This document shows, in pieces, positions 19,113-28,145 of a DNA stretch of 64,000 nt. The notes below the pieces were generated by a model. That model was not told the DNA's origin, did not search any database, and was given only the letters and a program-made list of their open reading frames with translations. The stretch is from positions 868,001-932,000 of the forward strand of contig NZ_BRVO01000002.1 in the NCBI RefSeq assembly GCF_027924185.1, in the 5' to 3' direction. This DNA comes from Neptunitalea lumnitzerae (GTDB taxonomy: Bacteria; Bacteroidota; Bacteroidia; Flavobacteriales; Flavobacteriaceae). Numbering within the stretch: position 1 is the first letter of the stretch; every line of letters begins with the position of its first letter. Both the position numbers and the translations under genes were made by a program.

Positions 19113-20498
19113 TTACAGGGTTAATACTTCTTTTAGCTGTTGTAATCGGTTTAGATAGGGTAAGTAAACCGTAATACCATTATTTGCTTTTACGGTGCTT
19201 AAATGGCTTGAAATAAACTTTTGTACATCAAAGATTTTAGAGCCTTTATTTAATTGAATAGCTGCTTTTGGTAATTCCGTTTGATTAAAGAAAATCTCTA
19301 ATAGTTCAATCTCATTTTGCCAATTTTCTCTTTTAGGTAGTTCATTTCGTTTGATTTTCTCAACCTCATCAATATTTAGAGGACTTTCAAAAGAAAAATA
19401 AGTTGTTTTTGGAGCTTCACAATTTTCACTTTTTTCACTGGTTGAGGTTACCACTGGTAAAGGTTCGGGCAACTGTTTTGTATTTTCTTTTCTGAACTTT
19501 CGCCAATCGTATTGTATTAAATAGTCGGCTATGTCTTTTCCCTGTTCTTTGTCGTGTTCCGTTCCTAATTGTTCCAACAAATTAGAAACCATGAAAGAGG
19601 TATTAGGTAGTTGCTTCTGTAGCTGTATGGCTTTGGTATTCCATAACTCAAAAGCTTTACTACCTTTGGATAGGTCAGGAAACAAAAACACCTTTCTACC
19701 TTTTAACGCCTGGCATTTCTTTAAATTTAAACTACTCAAATTAAACACGGCTAACCAAAGTAAATTGGTAGGTTGTTCAGGGAAACCAAAATACAAAGTA
19801 CCATAAATAGCCGTTTTTGGTGCCTCTACCAATGCAACGGGGTTGTAAGGGTATTTGTGTAACAAATGTTCGCCAAATAAACAGGAAACCTTTATTTCAT
19901 TGTTATTATAAGCTTCTAACCATTTAGGTAATGGCTTATTTCTGTATAGCGTGTATTGTAAACGAGTATGTAACCAAGTAGTATGATACTTTTTAGTTTT
20001 ATCGGTGTGGTTGTTACTATCAAAAATCTTTTCTTGTATAGCTACTACCCTACCAAAAGTATTTATAAAAGGAAATGTAGTAGCGCCCGTTTTAGTAACA
20101 GTACCCAAGTAATAAAGTGCAATTACTTTTTCTATGTCGGCAACCTCAAAAGGGTAAGCAACGGTTGTGAGTAAAGTTTGAATAAACAAATTTTTTTCAA
20201 ATCCTGTTAAAGTGCTTTTAAACACCTCATCAGGAATATAAACCGCTTTTTGTACTGCTATCTTTTGGCGTATTAGCTTTCTTGTTGAGGTCTGTATAAT
20301 TGTGTTGTTGTCATATTCATTTTTGTATGGGGTAACATGATAACCGCAATTAATCTCTCTATCGCATCGCCCGTATGTATGCGGTAAATATTCGCCTGTT
20401 TCTGTATTTACATACCTAACAAAACGTTTTTTACCGCATGAGGGGCAAAGATGCTTTTTACTGCCTTTTTCTAATATGTAACTGTATTGAGTATTCAT
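19113..20498 (-). CDS. Toprim/primase-like protein (DUF6371-type) with N-terminal zinc finger
   Basis: 461 aa. The N-terminal CPSCGKKRF...CDREINCGY (residues ~18-54) is a CHC2-like zinc ribbon, as in primases. The middle (about 150-330) resembles a toprim-type fold, with VALVEAPKTA and the GRKVFLFPD acidic strand. Bacteroidota mobile elements carry this family beside SF3 helicases, and it is likely the primase-type partner. Its start is 1 bp from the stop of the upstream SF3 helicase gene, so the two are translationally linked. Confidence 0.75.
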   Translation of the reverse strand: MNTQYSYILEKGSKKHLCPSCGKKRFVRYVNTETGEYLPHTYGRCDREINCGYHVTPYKNEYDNNTIIQTSTRKLIRQKIAVQKAVYIPDEVFKSTLTGFEKNLFIQTLLTTVAYPFEVADIEKVIALYYLGTVTKTGATTFPFINTFGRVVAIQEKIFDSNNHTDKTKKYHTTWLHTRLQYTLYRNKPLPKWLEAYNNNEIKVSCLFGEHLLHKYPYNPVALVEAPKTAIYGTLYFGFPEQPTNLLWLAVFNLSSLNLKKCQALKGRKVFLFPDLSKGSKAFELWNTKAIQLQKQLPNTSFMVSNLLEQLGTEHDKEQGKDIADYLIQYDWRKFRKENTKQLPEPLPVVTSTSEKSENCEAPKTTYFSFESPLNIDEVEKIKRNELPKRENWQNEIELLEIFFNQTELPKAAIQLNKGSKIFDVQKFISSHLSTVKANNGITVYLPYLNRLQQLKEVLTL

Positions 20499-20499
20499 A

Positions 20500-21981
20500 C
20501 TAAAAAGGGGGGTTACCGTTACTTACATAGGCAACATTACCCACGTTTAACCTATGGAAAATTACACCATAGCCCGAAAGACGTTTTTTAAAATTAGTTT
20601 TGTTTACGGGCTTAAAACCGTCCTCAAAGCAATAGCTTTTGTATTGACGGTATAGGTCAACCATTTTGGTATATTCGTCAACTGAATTTTTATATTCAAA
20701 ATCATCTAAGAACATTTTAACGCTATCGGATTCCTTTTTGTATTGTTCAATAGCAATATTAACGGCTTCACATTCTGTAAAATGTTTCTGTTCTAATAAC
20801 CTATGTAACCCATCTAACACCCAATTAAAAACGCCTGAAAGCTCATTTTCAATAATTTTATTGTGCAATCTTTTGTCCTGTTCTTCGGGTGGTATGGTAA
20901 CGTCAAACGGAATTATTAAAAATCGACGAAAATAGGCGTTTGTATGTTCTACATCTTTAGGTAACTCATTGCAATTAAAGATAAGCTTTGCATACTGTTT
21001 CAATGTAAAAGGTTGCCCGTAGGGTAGGCGTGCTTCTACGGGTTCGCCTGAAACCAACTGTTTAAAAATAGAGCTTTCTAACTTACCGTTTATTTCACTG
21101 GCATAGTTTACCAACTTATTAGCAAGCTTAGCCCTAAAATAGCCGTTATCGTTGGTTAAACTTTGTAATGAATAGTTACTTGTGTTTTCACTACCTAGCA
21201 AAGCACTAACCACCTCAAAAAATACCGATTTACCATTTGCGCCCGTACCGTAAAGTATTAAGGCTTTTTCTTCTTTAAGCCTATTGTTACCATGCTTAAC
21301 AAACACAAAACCCAAATATTCAGCCAATACCTTTTGGCGTTCTTTATCTGGTAATACACGGTTTAAGTATACTTCAAATAAAGGGGCTTTTGCCGTTGGG
21401 TTGTATTCAAATGGTAATTGATAGGTTATAAAATCTAATTGATTAAAAGGGCGTAACTGCGTGCCTTTGTTGTTAATCTCAAAAGTACCATTCAATAAAT
21501 TAATAAATACCTCATTGGGTAAAGCTAGTTTAGGTTCTAAATATGCCGTACCTAAAAACTGCTTGTATAACTGCTCCCTAAATAAATAATGGCGTGAGGT
21601 GTGTTTTTCAATCCCCATTTTTTCGGATGCTTCGCCTAAGAATTTTTGAAAGCTTTCTTTATCTACTTCACTCCAATAACTACCATTGTATAAATAAATA
21701 AAATCATGGTTTTTACATAGTCCCCATTCATTGCTTTTAGCTACGTTAAAAACTTCTTCAATTGAAAGCACTAACAAATGATTTCTTTTAAGTTTAAAGT
21801 CGTCTACACCGTGAGGGTTTGCCAATGCTTCAAAATCTACAGTTTTAAACTGCTCTAATAGTTTACTTAGGATTTGGGTATGCGGAATAAGGTTAGCATT
21901 TGTTAGCTTTCCGATATGATTTACAAACGCTTCAGGCGTATTCAAATCCTCAAACTTTGGGTTGATCTTTTTAATTTCCAT
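20500..21981 (-). CDS. Phage/plasmid-type SF3 helicase (P4/D5 family)
   Basis: 493 aa. A D5_N-like N-terminal region precedes the superfamily 3 ATPase, with Walker A GTGANGKS (245-252), a Walker B region near LVNYASEI and sensor 1 in LIFNCNELP; a winged-helix-like C-terminus follows. Such proteins unwind the origin of phages, plasmids and satellites. Overlaps (10 bp with the upstream 136 aa gene) and 1 bp spacing to the toprim gene mark one operon. It indicates the element can replicate autonomously after excision. Confidence 0.88.
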   Translation of the reverse strand: MEIKKINPKFEDLNTPEAFVNHIGKLTNANLIPHTQILSKLLEQFKTVDFEALANPHGVDDFKLKRNHLLVLSIEEVFNVAKSNEWGLCKNHDFIYLYNGSYWSEVDKESFQKFLGEASEKMGIEKHTSRHYLFREQLYKQFLGTAYLEPKLALPNEVFINLLNGTFEINNKGTQLRPFNQLDFITYQLPFEYNPTAKAPLFEVYLNRVLPDKERQKVLAEYLGFVFVKHGNNRLKEEKALILYGTGANGKSVFFEVVSALLGSENTSNYSLQSLTNDNGYFRAKLANKLVNYASEINGKLESSIFKQLVSGEPVEARLPYGQPFTLKQYAKLIFNCNELPKDVEHTNAYFRRFLIIPFDVTIPPEEQDKRLHNKIIENELSGVFNWVLDGLHRLLEQKHFTECEAVNIAIEQYKKESDSVKMFLDDFEYKNSVDEYTKMVDLYRQYKSYCFEDGFKPVNKTNFKKRLSGYGVIFHRLNVGNVAYVSNGNPPF

Positions 21982-22381
21982 TGTTCTTATTGTTTAAGAG
22001 GTTATTAAAAAGAGATTTGTCACTTGATACGTACTGAACGCCTTTGCTTAATGTGATTTTACATTGTCCTAAAAACACAACTTGTAATTTGTTTTGATTA
22101 ACAAGTTGAGATTTTAATCTACAAAAGTATTTTTGCTTCACATTGGTTTTACTTTCAATCATTGAAGCTGTTTGAGCTTCTTTTTCTGTAACTTTTAAAA
22201 CCCTGTTTATTGCTTCTTTTTTAAATGTGGACTGGTAATTTAACACTCCAAATTGTTTAGCAATCATCTTATGCTCTGAAACATTTGGAAATTTTTTTAA
22301 ACTCTCTAAGTAACTTAAAAGTGCTTCTTTTTTTGTATTTTGCCCGTGGCTCTTCGGGTTGTTCTTTTGGTTATTTTCCAT
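21971..22381 (-). CDS. Small unknown element protein
   Basis: 136 aa, basic, with no recognised domain. It overlaps the upstream HTH gene (11 bp) and the downstream helicase gene (11 bp), so all three are read as a tightly coupled operon. The central helical, lysine-rich stretch may bind DNA, but this is only a guess from composition and position beside replication genes. Confidence 0.65.
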   Translation of the reverse strand: MENNQKNNPKSHGQNTKKEALLSYLESLKKFPNVSEHKMIAKQFGVLNYQSTFKKEAINRVLKVTEKEAQTASMIESKTNVKQKYFCRLKSQLVNQNKLQVVFLGQCKITLSKGVQYVSSDKSLFNNLLNNKNNGN

Positions 22382-22736
22382 AGTGCAACCCTTTCTTTTT
22401 ATTAGACAAAAATTCTTGCGCTTCTTGTTCTATTTCTGTATTAGTTTTACGCTTGCCTGTTTTTAACCATTCATCAATTTCAGATTTTAAGAAATAGACT
22501 TTTTTACCACGTTTGTAATATGGTACTTCATTACGGGAAATTTTGGAATACCAAGTTGGCTTTGTACGTTTTTCAGGATCGTACTTTACAAGGTCGTTGA
22601 GGTCAAACCATGTTTCGGTTTGTTTAGGTTCTGTCTGTGCTTTTTTAGCTAATAACAGACTTTTTAATTCGCTAACTTCTTTTGTTAGCATCGTTACCGC
22701 TTTAGGTAACTGGTCAAAAGATAAATTTTGTTCCAT
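22371..22736 (-). CDS. HTH (excisionase-like, MerR/HTH_17 type) DNA-binding protein
   Basis: About 121 aa from the ATG at 22736; the frame continues upstream to 22817. The C-terminal half has the excisionase-type signature PTWYSKISRNEVPYYKRG followed by KVYFLKSEIDEWL, a winged HTH in which the second element reads the groove. Residues 1-45 form a helical N-terminus. In Bacteroidota elements this protein serves as excisionase or as repressor/activator of the replication operon. It opens the operon that continues with the 136 aa protein, helicase and primase. Confidence 0.82.
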   Translation of the reverse strand: MEQNLSFDQLPKAVTMLTKEVSELKSLLLAKKAQTEPKQTETWFDLNDLVKYDPEKRTKPTWYSKISRNEVPYYKRGKKVYFLKSEIDEWLKTGKRKTNTEIEQEAQEFLSNKKKGLHYGK

Positions 22737-22841
22737 TACAAGTGCTTTTAAAAATTTCTTGCAATGTATTTTTGACGTTTGCAGGGTTGCAATAGGGATA
22801 TTATCAACCCCAGTCAAACCCTATAAGATTATTAATATTTA

Positions 22842-25445
22842 TTAATGCTTTTTTATAATTGTTCCGTTTATAATCTCAATTAATGGATTTTTGCAAGGTG
22901 TTTGATTTCCTGAGATTATAGCTTCAACACTTTTGTATTTAAACTCAGTTGGTGTTTTTTTGTTTAGATACTTAAAATTAGATGTAATCCATTCGATTAT
23001 ATCTTTCTTTTGTACACCTATAATAATATCTTTTTCTATAAGTTGTTTAAAGGTGTCAGAAAGTCTATTTGATTGACCTTTAAATAATAATTTATTATTC
23101 GTATCTCTAAAATTACTTAGTATATTTCGTAGTTGCTGATGTTCTTTAGAATCAAAATAAGGGTTTAAAACATTTAAAATTTCTTCTAAATGATTTTCTG
23201 ATATACTAGGTTTGATGTTTATTTCATTACTTTCTTGAGTACTTTGGATATTGGTTATTTTTCCGCTTTGAATTTCATTGTTGTTTACGTCTAATTCTTT
23301 TCTTCTGTCATCTAAAAATTTTTGATATTCTTGATAATACCAATAATGATCTTGGTTAATCTTATTTTGATAGTCCTCATCCGTATTTATAGCATCATCA
23401 AAGTAAAAATCTGTTGATTCTTCGAGTTGTTGAATTTCTTTCTCTTGATTTTTAGATATGTAGTTTATAAAATCTATCTCAGAAGCTAGTAAATTAGTAT
23501 TTAAGTAATCTTTTAATAAATTAAAATAAGAAAATTCAATTGTTACTCTTAAACCTTGTCTTAAAGCTTTTTGATTTTCCTTTTTTTCATTTTTTGAGTC
23601 GCTATTGTGGTTATAGATTTTGTTAATATTGCTTTCAAATAGATTGAAATATTTTTTGATTCCATCTATAAGATCATTTGTGAAATTTTTATTTCGCTCA
23701 ATACTTGTTCTAGGTAAATATGTTAGCCCAACCTCTAAATGTGTATGAAATATTTCTTCTAATTTTAAGTTTTCGTCATCACTTAAATTTCTATCAAGAC
23801 TTTCAATAATTAAATCCAAAGTATTTTGTCTTACTTGAATTTGTTCTTTAGTATAAATATAAAAACGTTTTAGTTCTTCTTCATTTAGATATAGTTTTGC
23901 TTCAGATATAATCTTATCAATAGAGTCTTGACCTATTAAGAGTCTAAAGGTTTGGTTTAATTCACGAATACTTTTTTTAAATAGACAGTAATTAATGTTT
24001 TCTGAAGATTTAGTAAAAGCAGTATTTATAATTGGGTAGAAGCTATCTAGTTCGTTAATAGCTATATCAAACTTACGTCTTAAGGTCTTTAATTCTTTTT
24101 TTTCATTATCTATTATTTTTGATTGATGCGCATTGATATTAGTTTTCAAGGTTTTATGTAAGGCATTAAAATATATTTTAGTTAATAAAAGAAGTCTATT
24201 AGTGGCAAAAGTTTTTTGTCCTAGTTCTGTTTCTCTAATTCCATAGAACTGATTTAATTTAGCCAAATTATCTAAACGAGGGTGTGAGATATAATCTTGT
24301 CCATAAATAAAAATTAACCATTCAGCTAAGTTTATTTGATTTCGATATTCTAAATTTAAATTTTTACCTGTTAATTCTTTATATCGTTTATTTATGTGGT
24401 CTGTGCCGTAATTAGGTCTGTCTTGATTCCAATGGACTAATATTAAACCTTCACTTAATAATTCATTTACTTTTAATGTAAAGTCTTTAATGTTCTCTGA
24501 TTCATTACCTAAATATTCTTTTGCCTTTCCGTCTGAATAAATGCAAAGCGCTGAAATTTGTTCGCCTTCATTAAAATTGTCGCATTGGTAGTGAACAAAA
24601 AAAACATCCTCATAATTTATAAATTCTTTATTTTTTAATTTTAGAAAAATAGATTTCCGATTTTTTAAATACTCTGCATATTCTTTATTAAAAAAAAAGG
24701 TTTTACGGTTTTCATCATTTAAAAAATCTTCTATCGTCGAATTACCGTCATTATCAAAATCAATTTCCTTATATTCTTTCTCAAGTCGTTTCTCTAATTT
24801 TTCTAATTGATGATTTATAAAAAATAGTTCATCTGATTTCGGGTTAATAGATTTAAAATACTCATAGTGTAAATTGTAATGCTCATTCACTGTTATAGTT
24901 CTTTTAAAACGTTGCTTAATGTTTTCAAAATCTATGTTATTAATTATTTCAATTATAGTTTTGAAATATTGCTTTATAAAATCGATATCGTATTTTGATT
25001 CTATAACATACTCTAACCGTTCATAACTAGGTGTAGAAGCTACAAAAAAGTCATATTCACAGTTAAAAGTAGGAGTACCATAAGGTATAAAGTCAGTCTC
25101 AATAAAACTTTCAAGTCTATTAAGGGTTTCAGTAAAAACATGATTTAGAAAATGCTGTTTTTTAGAGTAAGGATAAGCCTTTTTATAAATTAATACTAAA
25201 TCAGTTATTATGGATTGAAAAGCTTTTATATCAATATAATGTGAAAAGTCAACAAATTGAGTATTTTTAGTCCTGTACTTTCCCATAAAAGGGTCATTGT
25301 CTTTGTAGTCTAGCCACTTTCGTAAGCTTGAAGCAATGTTGTTGTATGCTTTTGTTTCGCAATCTTTAGTACCTATAATAAAATGTGAAGCAAATAAATT
25401 TGTATTGCCTAAATACTCCATTTTGTAACTATTTTTTAAGAACAT
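22842..25445 (-). CDS. 867 aa unknown cargo protein of the element
   Basis: A long, charged cytoplasmic protein with no membrane segment. The N-terminal ~290 residues are helical. Residues ~285-410 alternate hydrophobic strands and polar loops (ISALCIYSDGK, LILVHWNQDRPNYGTDHI, HPRLDNLAKL), which could be a diverged RNase-H/DnaQ-like exonuclease fold, but no complete catalytic set is seen. The C-terminal ~100 residues (DIIEWITSNFKYL, CKNPL) look like the tail found on many Bacteroidota mobile-element proteins, including RteC-like ones. It is the largest gene of the element, between the HTH gene and the integrase, a common place for defence or regulatory cargo. No function can be assigned. Confidence 0.65.
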   Translation of the reverse strand: MFLKNSYKMEYLGNTNLFASHFIIGTKDCETKAYNNIASSLRKWLDYKDNDPFMGKYRTKNTQFVDFSHYIDIKAFQSIITDLVLIYKKAYPYSKKQHFLNHVFTETLNRLESFIETDFIPYGTPTFNCEYDFFVASTPSYERLEYVIESKYDIDFIKQYFKTIIEIINNIDFENIKQRFKRTITVNEHYNLHYEYFKSINPKSDELFFINHQLEKLEKRLEKEYKEIDFDNDGNSTIEDFLNDENRKTFFFNKEYAEYLKNRKSIFLKLKNKEFINYEDVFFVHYQCDNFNEGEQISALCIYSDGKAKEYLGNESENIKDFTLKVNELLSEGLILVHWNQDRPNYGTDHINKRYKELTGKNLNLEYRNQINLAEWLIFIYGQDYISHPRLDNLAKLNQFYGIRETELGQKTFATNRLLLLTKIYFNALHKTLKTNINAHQSKIIDNEKKELKTLRRKFDIAINELDSFYPIINTAFTKSSENINYCLFKKSIRELNQTFRLLIGQDSIDKIISEAKLYLNEEELKRFYIYTKEQIQVRQNTLDLIIESLDRNLSDDENLKLEEIFHTHLEVGLTYLPRTSIERNKNFTNDLIDGIKKYFNLFESNINKIYNHNSDSKNEKKENQKALRQGLRVTIEFSYFNLLKDYLNTNLLASEIDFINYISKNQEKEIQQLEESTDFYFDDAINTDEDYQNKINQDHYWYYQEYQKFLDDRRKELDVNNNEIQSGKITNIQSTQESNEINIKPSISENHLEEILNVLNPYFDSKEHQQLRNILSNFRDTNNKLLFKGQSNRLSDTFKQLIEKDIIIGVQKKDIIEWITSNFKYLNKKTPTEFKYKSVEAIISGNQTPCKNPLIEIINGTIIKKH

Positions 25446-25513
25446 TATTGAATGTGTCCTTTTTTACGTTAAAGTGAAATTAGTGAAAAAAGTGAAGTAT
25501 AAAAACAAACTTT

Positions 25514-26731
25514 TTAATTCGCTTTTTTAAACCCTTGCGTTAGTACATCGGTTTGTGCTTGTATTTGTTCATTCTCAAAGCTATCTAAGTAGTTTTGAGT
25601 AACTTTTAAATCACTATGCCCTAGCAGGTCACTTATCATTGCAATATTAGTACCTGAACGCTTTAAAACAGTTGCAAAGCTATGGCGTGCGCTGTACGTA
25701 GTTACATGATGAGGTATTTCTAATTTTTTGGCAATACGTTGAATGTATTTATTTATCAACTTGGTTAAGTCTTGGTAAACCCTCCTTTGTCTTTCGGGTG
25801 TCATGGTTTCGTTAATATGCGGAAAGATAAAAGCTTTTTGGTTTAACGAGTTCACACCCCATTTTTTAATGATTGCTTTGCTTTCATCTTTTAAAGCAAT
25901 GCGTATTCCTTTTTTATCACTATTGGTAGATGAGGTTTTAGCACGCTCATAGGTTAAAATTTCATCGTTTATATTTTCCCATTTCAGTAAACAAAAATCT
26001 TTTACATTCATACCATTACATAAATACAAAAACATCCAATAATCACGTGCCATTGCTTCACTATCCGTTTCAGGTTCGTAATTATAGATTTTAGCAACCT
26101 CAGCAGAGGTTAAAGCTTTTTTGGTATTCTTGGCGGTTGGTATGGTGTATTTATCTTTACCACGCCCAAAAGGGTAAAGGGTTTTATCTATGTTTTGAGC
26201 GTTGTAGATAGCTCTTAAACTTCTAAGGTACATACTAACTGTAGTAGTGCTTCTTTCATTCTTAAACATAACCTTTTCATACTTGCGTAACAGTTCGGGA
26301 GTTATTTCGGCGAAAGTTAGGTTTGGTTTAAAATCAATAATACTTTTTTTAGCACATTCATAAGTTACGGCTGTACCTATTTTACTATTTTCTTTTAGTT
26401 CTGCAATTTTCTTATCAAATGCGTATGATACATCGTTGTTAACGTCTCTGCTTTCAAAATACCCCTCTTGAAATTTTGCAAACGTGAATATTTCTAACCC
26501 ATCAATAATTTTATTAGCCTTAGCCTTAAAAGCTTCTAATTTGATAAGGGTGGCTTTTTGTTCTTGGGTTCTTCTTTTAGCTGAAAATAGTGTTTCGTAT
26601 TCGTTTGGGGTAAGGTCTACACCAGTAGTATAATGTCTACGTAATCTATTAAAGGTAACTTTAATCTTAACCGAACATTTTCCCGTTGCTTTTTGTCGTG
26701 GGTCAAGGTAAATTTCTGCTGTAGCTTTCAT
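25514..26731 (-). CDS. Tyrosine recombinase/integrase
   Basis: About 405 aa from the ATG at 26731 (the open frame continues to 26779 through the arm repeats). The N-terminal arm-binding domain (about 1-85) and the SAM-like core-binding domain (105-190) precede the catalytic domain. The catalytic domain has TYSARHSFAT (box II Arg), GHSDLKVTQNYL (His and nucleophile Tyr). At the usual box I Arg the sequence reads LCNGMNVKDFCLLKW, without an obvious Arg, as in some Bacteroidota integrases. It recombines the 46 bp tRNA-Arg repeats. It lies next to attR, at the end distal to the tRNA, and reads away from attR. Confidence 0.92.
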   Translation of the reverse strand: MKATAEIYLDPRQKATGKCSVKIKVTFNRLRRHYTTGVDLTPNEYETLFSAKRRTQEQKATLIKLEAFKAKANKIIDGLEIFTFAKFQEGYFESRDVNNDVSYAFDKKIAELKENSKIGTAVTYECAKKSIIDFKPNLTFAEITPELLRKYEKVMFKNERSTTTVSMYLRSLRAIYNAQNIDKTLYPFGRGKDKYTIPTAKNTKKALTSAEVAKIYNYEPETDSEAMARDYWMFLYLCNGMNVKDFCLLKWENINDEILTYERAKTSSTNSDKKGIRIALKDESKAIIKKWGVNSLNQKAFIFPHINETMTPERQRRVYQDLTKLINKYIQRIAKKLEIPHHVTTYSARHSFATVLKRSGTNIAMISDLLGHSDLKVTQNYLDSFENEQIQAQTDVLTQGFKKAN

Positions 26732-26744
26732 GTTGTTGCCGTTT

Positions 26745-26774
26745 TGTAACACGTTTGTAACACAAATGTAACAC
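26745..26774 (+). repeat. Right arm-type integrase sites (three TGTAACAC)
   Basis: TGTAACAC at 26745, 26756 and 26767, each 11 bp apart (about one helical turn), directly upstream of the integrase start and 117 bp inside attR. It matches the pair at the left end. Confidence 0.78.
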
Positions 26775-26793
26775 AACAACGTAAAATAAACAA
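26763..26793 (-). promoter_or_regulatory. Integrase promoter embedded in arm repeats
   Basis: The minus-strand TTG (26791-26793), 20 nt spacer and TACATTTG (26763-26770) fit the Bacteroidota consensus. The -7 box overlaps the third TGTAACAC repeat, so integrase binding could repress its own gene. Confidence 0.65.
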
Positions 26794-26891
26794 TAAAAAT
26801 AGTTTAATTAAATTAGTTTAAACTCTTTATTTACAAGTCTTTTAGTGTGTTTTGTTTTGTGATGCTATTTTTTTGTTTTGCAACTAATTTA

Positions 26892-26937
26892 TGCCTTCTA
26901 AGCAGACGGTCACAGGTTCGAATCCTGTCGCGATCAC
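26892..26937 (+). repeat. attR: partial tRNA-Arg 3' end
   Basis: A 46 bp copy of 17497-17542 without the 5' half of the tRNA; it is a recombination scar, not a gene. Confidence 0.95.
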
Positions 26938-26943
26938 AAGAAC

Positions 26944-26975
26944 AAAGCCTTTGAGAAATCAAAGGCTTTCTTGTT
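26944..26975 (+). terminator. Original terminator of the tRNA operon, displaced past attR
   Basis: An 11 bp perfect stem AAAGCCTTTGA / TCAAAGGCTTT with a GAAA loop and a T-rich tail lies 6 bp after attR. Confidence 0.85.
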
Positions 26976-27160
26976 TTTAATACTTATCTACTCCCTGTTA
27001 TTACACACTCGTTAAACAGCTTTTAGAAGCCCTTCAAAGCAATCTTTTAAATAATACTAATATTTTACCACAGCAAACAACAAAATAGCTATAAAGTAGA
27101 ATAAACAACCTCTATTTTAAAATTGCTAACGTATTTTAGAAATACTATGATTGTAACAAT

Positions 27161-27244
27161 AAAAAGCCGCCTCTTTTAAAAACGTGGCTCTGTATATCTT
27201 TCTTACTCATACCGCCACTAGCTCGACGGTAGCGGAAACTGGGG
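27161..27244 (-). repeat. R1: cassette-end repeat (diverged copy, 84 bp)
   Basis: Related to R2-R4. On the minus strand it has a GC-rich inverted repeat, then AAGAAAGATATACA, then a terminator-like AGCC/GGCT hairpin with a T-run. It follows the ankyrin gene, closing the last toxin cassette 224 bp from attR. Confidence 0.8.
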
Positions 27245-27293
27245 GATTTCACCCTTATATTTTAAAAGTTCACTCAAATTTTACATTATCAAA

Positions 27294-28127
27294 TTACTTT
27301 TCCTTTTCTAAATAGTCTAAAACATCCTGCTTCGCTTTTTCATTTGCTCTGTATAAATTGAACTTAAAGCTATCTTTTTTTAGCATTTCTTCCAATGTAT
27401 AATAACGAATAGTACTTTGCCCAGCTCCCCCAGTTGTATAAACATATTCAGGTATTGTAATTCCTTTCTCTATTATAAAATAACGTAAAGCAAGCATGTT
27501 TTTATGAAAGAGGCAATAATAAATAACACCTTCTTGAAAATCAGTCATTTTATCATATTCATATGTATCCATATCAGCTCCCTTCTCACAAAGTTCTTTG
27601 ACCATTTCAACACAAAAATTTCCAACTTCATCATTTGCTTTTATTGCCAATAAAAGGGGTGAAGACTTTCTTATACGCCCATTATGATTATATTCTATTT
27701 CAAAGTTCGGCTTACCTCCATTTTTTAATAATGTTTCAAAATAATAATTATTGCATTTTTGATTATATTCTATTGAACACATAAAAGGTGTTATATCATA
27801 GTAATTTCCTATAACTAAATTAGGATTAGCTCTATGCTTTAACAAACAATCAAAAGCATCTTTTTTATCATTCACTATAGCTAATGCTAGTAGTGTCATA
27901 TGATATTTAGGATCTTGAAAATCAATAGATACATTATAATCCTTAATCTGCTTTTCTATTTCTCTTACATTGTTATTTTTAACTGCTAAGGCAAGCTCCC
28001 AATTTGGAGTTTTTTCAAAATTACTAAAGCGAAAACCCGGCATAGCATTTTCCATTGAACATGCCAAACAACAAATGGATAAGAAAGAATTAAATAAAAC
28101 AAGGTTTTTCAAAGTTTTTAAACTCAT
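27294..28127 (-). CDS. Ankyrin-repeat lipoprotein, probable immunity protein
   Basis: 277 aa. The N-terminus is a lipoprotein-type signal with cysteines in SICCLACSMEN (around residues 19-23). Residues ~60-250 hold about four degenerate ankyrin units, for example TLLALAIVNDKKDAFDCLLK and SPLLLAIKANDEVG. Ankyrin lipoproteins commonly neutralise lipase/phospholipase-type effectors in the periplasm. It starts 18 bp after the end of a broken Rhs lipase-like toxin tip, the expected immunity position. The pairing is inferred. It ends before repeat R1. Confidence 0.72.
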   Translation of the reverse strand: MSLKTLKNLVLFNSFLSICCLACSMENAMPGFRFSNFEKTPNWELALAVKNNNVREIEKQIKDYNVSIDFQDPKYHMTLLALAIVNDKKDAFDCLLKHRANPNLVIGNYYDITPFMCSIEYNQKCNNYYFETLLKNGGKPNFEIEYNHNGRIRKSSPLLLAIKANDEVGNFCVEMVKELCEKGADMDTYEYDKMTDFQEGVIYYCLFHKNMLALRYFIIEKGITIPEYVYTTGGAGQSTIRYYTLEEMLKKDSFKFNLYRANEKAKQDVLDYLEKEK

Positions 28128-28145
28128 GGTGTAAATATTTTATTA

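Larger units (their letters stand above)
17497..26937. mobile_element. 9.4 kb satellite-like integrative element in tRNA-Arg
   Basis: The element is bounded by a perfect 46 bp repeat of the tRNA-Arg 3' end, the site class favoured by tyrosine integrases. All eight genes lie on the minus strand: two unknowns, a toprim/primase-like protein, an SF3 helicase, a small unknown, an HTH (excisionase-like) protein, an 867 aa cargo protein and an integrase at the far end. TGTAACAC arm-type repeats occur near both ends. No relaxase, type IV coupling protein, capsid, terminase or portal gene is present. It therefore probably replicates after excision with its own primase/helicase and depends on a helper for transfer. 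Confidence 0.9.

Noticed and set aside
26892-26937. A fourth tRNA gene
   Set aside because: Only the 3' part of tRNA-Arg is present; there is no acceptor 5' strand or D-arm. It is attR.
17497-26937. Conjugative element or prophage
   Set aside because: No relaxase, coupling protein, tra, capsid, portal, terminase or lysis gene is present.
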